Below the pieces are notes generated by a model. That model searched no databases. It saw only the letters and a program-made list of their open reading frames with translations, and was not told where the DNA came from. 64,000 bases of DNA from Palsa-504 sp963756575 (lineage in GTDB: Bacteria > Actinomycetota > Actinomycetes > Streptosporangiales > Streptosporangiaceae): the NCBI GenBank assembly GCA_963756575.1, contig CAVWOM010000007.1, positions 248,001 to 312,000 of the forward strand, given 5' to 3'. Positions 58,957-64,000 of the stretch are shown here, one piece after another (position 1 is the first letter of the stretch; the number at the start of each line of letters is the position of its first letter). A program made the position numbers and the translations under genes.

Positions 58957-59853
58957 TCATGATCGCATGGACATTTCCCCGCGCACAGGCTTGACCTGGG
59001 GCCCTTTAGAAGCTTTACCAGAACGTAGCCCGCGCACCGTCCGCTGCCCCATCAGGACCAAGGCCACCAGCAGCGCGGCGGCGATCCCGTCCAGCCAGAA
59101 GTGATTGGCTGTCACCACGACAACGAGGAGCGTAATCACCGGGTAGGCCGCGGCCAGCCAGCGCCACCGGCGGCGCGACACGGTAATGACCGCGATGGCC
59201 ACGATCAGTGCCCACCCCACGTGCACCGACGGCATGGCCGAGAACTCGTCCGCGTCGAAGCCGCCGCTCCAGGAGTAGACCGACTGGCCGTAGCGCACCG
59301 CCGTGTCGACCATGTCCGCCATCGGCAGCAGCCGCGGCGGCGCCACCGGGATCAGCTGGATGAGCAGGCTGGCCCCGGTGAACAGGGCCACGGTGGTCCT
59401 GACGCGCGGGTAAGACTCCCGGTGCCGGGCGTAGAGCCAGATCAGGCAGGCACCCAGAAGCGGGAAGTGCAAGACGTCGTAGTACAGGTTGCACGCCTGG
59501 ATCAGCAGCGGATGGGACAGCAGGGGATGCTGCACGGCGGTCTCGCTGGGCAGGTGACCGAAGCGCTCGGCCTGCCACAGCCAGCGGGCCCGGGGGATCG
59601 CCCCCGAGGTGCCCATCACGGTGAACGAGCCGGCGAACTGCCACAGCGCGTACAGGCCGAACAGCAGGCCGGCCTCCCAGGCCACGCCACCCCACAGCGT
59701 CCAGGCCCGCCCGTCCCCGTCCGGGCGCGCGGCCAGGCGGAACGCCCTGATCGCGGCCGCCGCGAGGATCAGGACGCCGGCCGCCGCCAGGGCATACTGC
59801 CACGACAGCATCAGATGCGGCACGACCGAGCCCCCGAATCGCCAACCGATCAC
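58957..59853 (-). CDS. PAP2 superfamily membrane phosphatase (AUR1-like)
   Basis: A 298-residue membrane protein with about six helices and the lipid phosphatase signature: the motif 2/3 sequences SAMPSVHVGWAL and ANHFWLDGIAAALLV contain the two catalytic histidines and Asp; motif 1 is less clear, as in the inositolphosphotransferase (AUR1/Ipt1-like) branch. GTG 59853 lacks a good ribosome site; a GTG near 59823 preceded by GGGGG is an alternative. It precedes the APC permease gene by four bases and may be co-transcribed. Confidence 0.83.
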   Translation of the reverse strand: MIGWRFGGSVVPHLMLSWQYALAAAGVLILAAAAIRAFRLAARPDGDGRAWTLWGGVAWEAGLLFGLYALWQFAGSFTVMGTSGAIPRARWLWQAERFGHLPSETAVQHPLLSHPLLIQACNLYYDVLHFPLLGACLIWLYARHRESYPRVRTTVALFTGASLLIQLIPVAPPRLLPMADMVDTAVRYGQSVYSWSGGFDADEFSAMPSVHVGWALIVAIAVITVSRRRWRWLAAAYPVITLLVVVVTANHFWLDGIAAALLVALVLMGQRTVRGLRSGKASKGPQVKPVRGEMSMRS

Positions 59854-59915
59854 CCGGAAGAAATCCCAGGACGATCATACGTAATCGGGAGGTACCCTCC
59901 GCTTCGCCCCCGCGC

Positions 59916-59938
59916 CACCCGGCGTTAAACGCCGGGTG
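59916..59938 (+). terminator. Perfect 23-bp palindrome
   Basis: CACCCGGCGTT-A-AACGCCGGGTG lies between the FHA gene and the PAP2 gene, both on the minus strand. It is a likely hairpin terminator for the former, followed on the minus strand by a GC-rich stretch rather than T's. Confidence 0.55.
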
Positions 59939-59985
59939 AAATGAAGGGCGCAGCCCTCCCCAGGGGGTACGGGGGTCACCGGAGG

Positions 59986-60001
59986 TATCCCCCGGGGGAT
60001 A
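59986..60001 (+). promoter_or_regulatory. 16-bp palindrome TATCCCCC-GGGGGATA
   Basis: A perfect palindrome 12 bases after the FHA stop (minus strand), followed by AGAGAGAGAG. Could be an operator of the downstream gene or another hairpin. Function unknown. Confidence 0.4.
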
Positions 60002-60012
60002 TAGAGAGAGAG

Positions 60013-60631
60013 TTATCTCATGTTGTTGCGGCTGAGGCCGGAGGGGTCGGGCTCGCCCTGCGGCAGCGACACGTTGCCGGTCACGTCCGCGGCCAGCCGC
60101 ACCCGGTCCCCGTCGACCAGCCGGACCTCCGTGCCGGGCAGCACCCGGTCGTCGTTGACGTAGGTGCCGTTGGTGGAGCCCTCGTCCCTGATGGTGGCGT
60201 GCCCCACGTCGTCCACCTGGACCGTGGCGTGCCGCCGGGACACGTTGTCGAAGCGCGCGAAGGCCGCCGCCACGAGCGACTCGGCCGGATCGCGGCCGAG
60301 CATCACCGAGGTGCCCGCCGGGATGTCCACGTTGCCGGTGGGGAAAGTAATGCGCATGACCACCGGTGAGATGCGGCGGCGCCGGCCGGTGGGCAACGGG
60401 GTCCCGCAGGTGGCGCAGAACCACGTCGGCCGCGTCGGCGACGCCGGATCCGCAATTCGGGCAGAAGGATCCCGGCTCTGATCCGGGCGCGATGAAGCGC
60501 TGCGAGATGGTCGGCGTCAGCACGTCGTCGTCGGGTCCGGGGCTGTGCGGCAGGTTCGCGCCGCACCGGAAGCAGATCAGATCCTCCGGCTGGACCTTGA
60601 CGCCGCAATCGGGGCAGCTCAGGCTGGCCAT
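60013..60631 (-). pseudogene. Zinc-ribbon + FHA domain protein split by a one-base frameshift
   Basis: The N-terminus (ATG 60631) has a zinc ribbon LSCPDCGVKVQPEDLICFRCG, a linker and a second ribbon beginning SFCPNCGSGVADAADV. There the frame breaks: the matching continuation FCATCGTPLPTGRRRR is in the next frame, near 60419-60423 (GACGTGGTTCTGC with one G too many). It then runs into an FHA domain: VMLGRDP, NVSRRHATVQV, GSTNGTYVND (phosphothreonine-binding residues). Restoring the base gives an intact ~205-residue zinc-ribbon/FHA protein. Either real inactivation or a sequence error. FHA partners are usually Ser/Thr kinase substrates. Confidence 0.75.
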
Positions 60632-61001
60632 GTTCTCGCTCTCATGTTGGGTAGTCAACCCCCGCTAGACTACCGCCGCGGGAGCGGATTCGCAGCGGGA
60701 GATATTACTCGGTTATCCCCGCTGTGCGAAGGCGTTCTCATGGTCAGTTGCCAGCTCGTGCCGGAGCGGCAAGTCCTGGGAGCGGCAAGACCTGCGGGAC
60801 TCCGTGGCGCAGTTCGTCCGCTCGATCGTCGCCCCGGTCATCGGCGGCCACTACGAGCGCGGCCTCGACGTGCGGGCGGCCCGGGTATCGAGTTCTGCCA
60901 CAGTGCGTGCAGACTGTCACAGTGCGTGCGGATATGTCACCGTCGGTCTCATTTGCGGGAGAACCCTTGGCGCAAACCGGAACGGAGTACGATATCCGCA
61001 C
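60632..61001 (+). other. Intergenic stretch without a recognised gene
   Basis: About 370 bp between the zinc-ribbon/FHA gene and the first binding protein. A frame in 60720-60900 reads SWERQDLRDSVAQFVRSI and looks mildly gene-like, but it has no supported start or family. CACAGTGCGTGC is repeated with a ~19-bp period at about 60899-60935. The promoter of the binding-protein gene should lie in 60900-61000. Confidence 0.4.
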
Positions 61002-62306
61002 ATGAGCTCCCGGAGATTCCGCCGGCCCCGCACTCGCGCGACGGTCGCGGTAACCGCTGTCCTGGCGGTGGTTTCTACGATGGCGGCGTGTTCGTCCGTG
61101 CAGCCCGGAGCCGCGGCGAGTACGACGCTCAAGGTCGCGACATTTAACCCGTTCTCCGGTCAGGACATGGCGTTCGGGCCGGAGGCGCTGGCGGGCTGCC
61201 AGGCGGCGGCGGCCGAGATCAACGCGGCCGGCGGCGTGCTGACCCACAAGCTGGCCTGCAATAGCGTGGACACGCACGGCGACCCGACCAACGCGGTCAC
61301 CGGCGGGGCGAACATGCTGGTGACCACGCAGCATATGTTCGGCGTGCTGGGCCCGAGCTCGGATGAGGCGGACGCGACCGCCCCGCTGATCAACGCGGCC
61401 CAGATCCCGATGTTCGCCGACACCGGCGAGTCGTCGTTCGACCACAACAAGCTGCCGTATTTCTGGCGCATGGTCGCCGCTGACGACGTGCGGAGCTACG
61501 CGATGGCGCTGTACGCCAAGCAGAAGGGCTATCTCCGGGCCGCGGCGGTGTTCGGCAGCGACCCCGGCGGGCAGGCCGGTGTGCCGGCGCTGCTGAGGGG
61601 CTACAGCGAGCTGGGCGGGCATATGGTCCTCGACCAGAAGATTACGCTGGGCCAGAGCTCCTATCAGCAGCAGGTCCAGCAGCTCATCGCGGCGAAGCCG
61701 CAGGTCATCTTTACCGAAACCTCGCCGCAGAGCAACGCGATCTACCTGGCCGAGCTGCAGCAGCTGGGCCACCTGATCCCGGTAATCGGCACCGACGCGA
61801 CGATCCAGCCGGCCTGGTATACCGCCATGGCCGGGGCGATTGGCAAGCCGGCGCTGAGCCAGTACTTCTTGGCCGAGCAGCCCTACGCCCCGCCGTCGGG
61901 GGCCGCGTGGCAGTTGTTTAACAAGAACCTGCTGGCCTCGGCCACGGTGCCCAAGCCGGCGCAGTGGAGCACCGACTCGTACACGATGACGGACTACGAC
62001 TCGGTCATCGTCATGGCGCTGGCGGCGACCGCGGCGAAGAACACCGACCCGGCCGTATGGAATGCGGACATCCCGGCGGTCACCACGGCCTCTAAGGGAG
62101 CGATGGTGGTGCATACGTACGCGGCCGGCGTCGCGGCCCTCCGCGACGGCAAGAAGATCGATTACGTCGGTGCGGCAGGCATCATCGCCTTCAACCAGTG
62201 GCACAACTCGGGCGGCGCCTTCCAGATCGACTCCTACCAGCCGAACGGGAACCTCAGCCTAGTGAGCTCGATCACGGCCGCCCAGCTCGCGCCCCTCATC
62301 AAGTAA
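61002..62306 (+). CDS. Branched-chain-amino-acid-type ABC substrate-binding lipoprotein (1)
   Basis: A 434-residue periplasmic-binding-type protein (LivJ/Leu-Ile-Val family). Signal peptide with lipobox VVSTMAACSS (Cys near residue 29); mature part starts KVATFNPFSGQDMAFGPEA, followed by AAEINAAGGVL and FGVLGPSSDEADATAPL. ATG 61002 is used because it gives a correct signal peptide; a much longer open frame begins at 60804. A second paralogue begins at 63591. No permease or ATPase is inside the window. Ligand could be an amide or purine-related compound given DUF1989/RidA neighbours. Confidence 0.88.
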   Translation: MSSRRFRRPRTRATVAVTAVLAVVSTMAACSSVQPGAAASTTLKVATFNPFSGQDMAFGPEALAGCQAAAAEINAAGGVLTHKLACNSVDTHGDPTNAVTGGANMLVTTQHMFGVLGPSSDEADATAPLINAAQIPMFADTGESSFDHNKLPYFWRMVAADDVRSYAMALYAKQKGYLRAAAVFGSDPGGQAGVPALLRGYSELGGHMVLDQKITLGQSSYQQQVQQLIAAKPQVIFTETSPQSNAIYLAELQQLGHLIPVIGTDATIQPAWYTAMAGAIGKPALSQYFLAEQPYAPPSGAAWQLFNKNLLASATVPKPAQWSTDSYTMTDYDSVIVMALAATAAKNTDPAVWNADIPAVTTASKGAMVVHTYAAGVAALRDGKKIDYVGAAGIIAFNQWHNSGGAFQIDSYQPNGNLSLVSSITAAQLAPLIK

Positions 62307-62313
62307 GCGCCCG

Positions 62314-62344
62314 TGTCCGGGCCCCGGCGCACGGGGCCTGGACA
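62314..62344 (+). terminator. Hairpin after the first binding-protein gene
   Basis: TGTCCGGGCCCCG (62314-62326) pairs with CGGGGCCTGGACA (62332-62344), one G-T pair, around a 5-base loop, eight bases after the stop. It may partly terminate or attenuate, giving more binding protein than downstream enzyme; TATATAT at 62422-62428 may be a -10 element for the next gene. Confidence 0.6.
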
Positions 62345-62445
62345 TCTGGCCGAAGCCTGCCGGGCCCCGGAGGAAGTCGGCGCATGGCCCGCCGGCTCCG
62401 GATCCGGCTTGACCCTGGAGTTATATATGACGCACAATCCTCGCC

Positions 62446-63123
62446 ATGGGTGACGAAACGACTATGCGGGCCGGGCGGGCCGGGCCAGCGGCCGAAGCGC
62501 CGGGGCCTGATCTCGTGCGGCGGGAGATACTGATTCCCGGCGGCCACGGCGCGGCCTTTGCCGCCCGGGCGGGCCAGCTGGTGGAGATCATTGACCTGGA
62601 GGGGCAGCAAGTCGCGGACTTCGTCGCGTTCGCGGAGCGCAACCGGACCGAGTGGCTGTCCACCACCCATACCCGGTCCGCGCTGCTGCGGCTGACCGCC
62701 GTCGTCGGGGACCGCCTGGAGAGCAACTGGCGGAACCCGATGTTCGAGATCATCCGCGATGACGTAGGAAGGAACGATATCATCACGTCGATGTGCGACG
62801 ACCGTCGCTACCGGCTCGACTACCAGGTCGAGGGCCATCGCAGCTGCCGGACGAATTTCGCCGAGGCGCTGGAGCCTTGGGGGATCGCCGAGTGGCAGAT
62901 CCCCGACCCGTTCAACTTCTTCCAGAACGCCCCTGTTCACCCCGACCGGACGTTCGGCAACGAGATCCCCACCGGGAAGGCCGGCGACAAGCTGGTGCTG
63001 CGGACGCTGATGGATTCGATCGTCTCGGTCTCCGCCTGCCCGCAGGACCTCAATCCGTGCAACGGGTTCCACCCGAGCCCGCTCATGATCCGCATCCTCG
63101 AGCCGGCGGGAGATCCCTCATGA
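62446..63123 (+). CDS. DUF1989 (urea carboxylase-associated) family protein
   Basis: A 225-residue protein of DUF1989: IPGGHGAAFAARAGQLVEIIDLEGQQVADFVAF, then DRRYRLDYQVEGHRSC and FNFFQNAPVHPD, and a C-terminal DSIVSVSACPQDLNPCNG with conserved Cys. Members sit next to urea carboxylase or guanidine/amide catabolic genes and their activity is not established. Overlaps the RidA gene by four bases (ATGA), so they are co-translated. Confidence 0.87.
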   Translation: MGDETTMRAGRAGPAAEAPGPDLVRREILIPGGHGAAFAARAGQLVEIIDLEGQQVADFVAFAERNRTEWLSTTHTRSALLRLTAVVGDRLESNWRNPMFEIIRDDVGRNDIITSMCDDRRYRLDYQVEGHRSCRTNFAEALEPWGIAEWQIPDPFNFFQNAPVHPDRTFGNEIPTGKAGDKLVLRTLMDSIVSVSACPQDLNPCNGFHPSPLMIRILEPAGDPS

Positions 63124-63515
63124 GGCGGATCCGGCTGGCCGGGCAGCTGGCGGAGCCCATCGGCCACTACACAGACGGGGTCGAGGCGGGCGGGTTCCTC
63201 TACGTCTCGGGCATGCTGCCGGTCGACGCCAACGGAGACCTCGTGGGCGCCGGCAACGTGGTCAGGCAGACGGAACAGTCGCTTGACAACATAGGTGAGG
63301 TCTTGCGTGCCGCCGCTGCCACATTCGACGACGTCGTGCGGCTCGGTGTGTACGTGCTGAACATGGCCGACCGGCCAGCCGTCACCACGGTGCGCCGCCG
63401 CTACTTCGGCGACGCTCGGCCGGCCAGCACGCTGGTGGAGGTCAGCGCGCTCGCCCTCCCCGAGGCACTGATAGAGATCGAGGCCGTCGCGCTGCTGCCC
63501 CGCCGGGACGCCTGA
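63120..63515 (+). CDS. RidA/YjgF family protein
   Basis: A 131-residue RidA-like protein, an enamine/imine deaminase family. It has GGFLYVSGMLPVDANGDLVG, and the substrate-binding Arg in ARPASTLVEVSALALPEALIEIEAVA (about residue 103), the position of the catalytic Arg105 of RidA. Start overlaps the DUF1989 stop. It probably processes a reactive intermediate or hydrolyses an amino-acrylate-like product of the neighbouring pathway. Confidence 0.9.
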   Translation: MRRIRLAGQLAEPIGHYTDGVEAGGFLYVSGMLPVDANGDLVGAGNVVRQTEQSLDNIGEVLRAAAATFDDVVRLGVYVLNMADRPAVTTVRRRYFGDARPASTLVEVSALALPEALIEIEAVALLPRRDA

Positions 63516-63552
63516 CCATCTTGACCATCCTGACCGCGCTGCCGTGCTGGCG

Positions 63553-63582
63553 GCTCACCACCGAAGAGCTCACCACCGAAGA
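63553..63582 (+). repeat. 15-bp direct repeat before the second binding-protein gene
   Basis: GCTCACCACCGAAGA occurs at 63553-63567 and 63568-63582, next to the ribosome site GAGGAG. It may be a recent slippage duplication in the leader. Confidence 0.8.
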
Positions 63583-63590
63583 GGAGCGTA

Positions 63591-64000
63591 ATGAGACTCG
63601 CCGTGACAGCGCTGGCAGCGGCGCTCGTACTCGTGTCCGCCGCCTGCAGTTCCGCGAGCGGCGGGAGCAGTTCCCCGGGCGGTAGCCCCTCGGGGGCGAA
63701 GCTGGTGGTAGGGGAATTCAACCCGTTCTCCGGGCCGGACGCGGCCTTCGGGCCGGAAATGGTCGGCGGCTGCATCCCCGCGATCCGGCTGATCAACGCA
63801 GGCGGCGGGGTGCTCGGCCATCAGCTGAGCTGCGTCCAGGAGGACACCCGGGGCGATCCCGCCGACGCGGTGCCGGCCGCGCAGAAGATGATGGCGACCG
63901 AGACATCGCTAGTCGGCGTGCTCGGTCCCAGCTCCGACGAAGCGCTGGCCACTGCCCCGCTGCTGAACAACGGCCACGTGCCGATGTTCGGCGACACCGG
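63591..64000 (+). CDS. Branched-chain-amino-acid-type ABC substrate-binding lipoprotein (2), partial
   Basis: Begins with ATG 63591 (GAGGAG five bases upstream) and runs past the window end; 136 residues visible. A signal peptide with lipobox VLVSAACSS and a Ser/Gly linker precede the mature start VVGEFNPFSGPDAAFGPEM, matching the first binding protein of this cluster (same FNPFSG, GDPADAV and GVLGPSSDEALATAPLL). The two lipoproteins are close paralogues, so the operon may import two related ligands or have duplicated one. Confidence 0.9.
   Translation, partial: MRLAVTALAAALVLVSAACSSASGGSSSPGGSPSGAKLVVGEFNPFSGPDAAFGPEMVGGCIPAIRLINAGGGVLGHQLSCVQEDTRGDPADAVPAAQKMMATETSLVGVLGPSSDEALATAPLLNNGHVPMFGDT

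Noticed and set aside
60804..61001. N-terminal extension of the first binding lipoprotein from GTG 60804
   Set aside because: It would place about 66 residues before the signal peptide; ATG 61002 gives a normal lipoprotein signal.

Overview
The window is a high-GC (clearly above 70 percent) actinobacterial chromosome segment. The signs are GTG/TTG starts, many 4-bp ATGA/GTGA overlaps, a putative F420-dependent LLM oxidoreductase, a DUF397 + XRE/DUF5753 + HATPase regulator trio, a MmyB-like XRE regulator, a SigE70-type ECF sigma factor, DesK/NarL-type two-component systems, and tricorn proteases. A filamentous actinomycete of the Streptomyces/Streptosporangiales type fits best; the sequence alone does not fix the genus. 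No rRNA, tRNA, CRISPR array or intact insertion sequence was recognised.

Layout. 1-2.7 kb: end of an MFS transporter, then an alpha/beta hydrolase overlapping a cytochrome P450. 2.7-3.5 kb: intergenic block with copy 1 of a dispersed ~220-bp repeat and a terminator hairpin. 3.5-9.3 kb: MmyB-like regulator, PCuAC-like lipoprotein, DUF885 metallopeptidase-like protein, DUF4232 lipoprotein, gamma-glutamyltransferase. 9.5-13.2 kb: ABC exporter pair followed by a DesK/DesR-like two-component system. 13.2-20.2 kb: two tandem tricorn-type proteases, the second with a frameshifted N-terminus and sharing a 205-bp identical tract with the first, then lspA. 20.2-23 kb: a decayed region with a truncated mannose-isomerase/ManC-type cupin, strong hairpins and a 22-bp direct repeat, followed by the DUF397/XRE/HATPase regulator set and a broken small gene. 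23-26 kb: LysE exporter, FMN alpha-hydroxyacid dehydrogenase, two flavin reductases. 26.3-30.2 kb: a large flippase/pseudokinase-like membrane protein and a membrane SGNH hydrolase with an apparent ATT start. 30.2-33.6 kb: a pyrimidine/hydantoin catabolic operon (nitrilase-type ureidopropionase, dihydropyrimidinase, LLM oxidoreductase). 33.6-38 kb: an overlapping DUF4129-membrane protein-MoxR-DUF58-membrane protein operon.

38-46.3 kb: HhH-GPD repair protein, small membrane protein, VOC protein, M55 D-aminopeptidase, and a pair of acyl-CoA/2-oxoacid condensing enzymes: a homocitrate/isopropylmalate synthase-like protein and a citrate synthase carrying an N-terminal helix-turn-helix. These two enzyme genes flank a frameshifted DUF2207-like gene and share the same palindromic operator-like array directly upstream of each start. 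This is the best candidate in the window for an under-described regulated system. DinB and DUF1707 genes follow. 46.3-47.2 kb: a repeat-rich intergenic block with copy 2 of the dispersed repeat. 47.2-53.4 kb: MFS exporter, ECF sigma factor with an overlapping membrane-anchored beta-propeller partner, TPR protein, TPR-AAA ATPase, Maf. 53.5-60.6 kb: aldo/keto reductase, a histidine kinase and LuxR-type response regulator in one open frame, a membrane sensor-domain protein, APC permease, PAP2 phosphatase, and a zinc-ribbon/FHA protein split by a frameshift. 61-64 kb: an operon-like set of two paralogous branched-chain-amino-acid-type binding lipoproteins around DUF1989 and RidA proteins.

Several genes (second tricorn, DUF2207, zinc-ribbon/FHA, small gene at 22.8 kb) are interrupted by single-base frame changes. 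This may be real decay, but it is also the pattern left by uncorrected assembly indels, so those calls should be checked against reads. Functional statements rest on motif and family recognition by eye; no database search was run.
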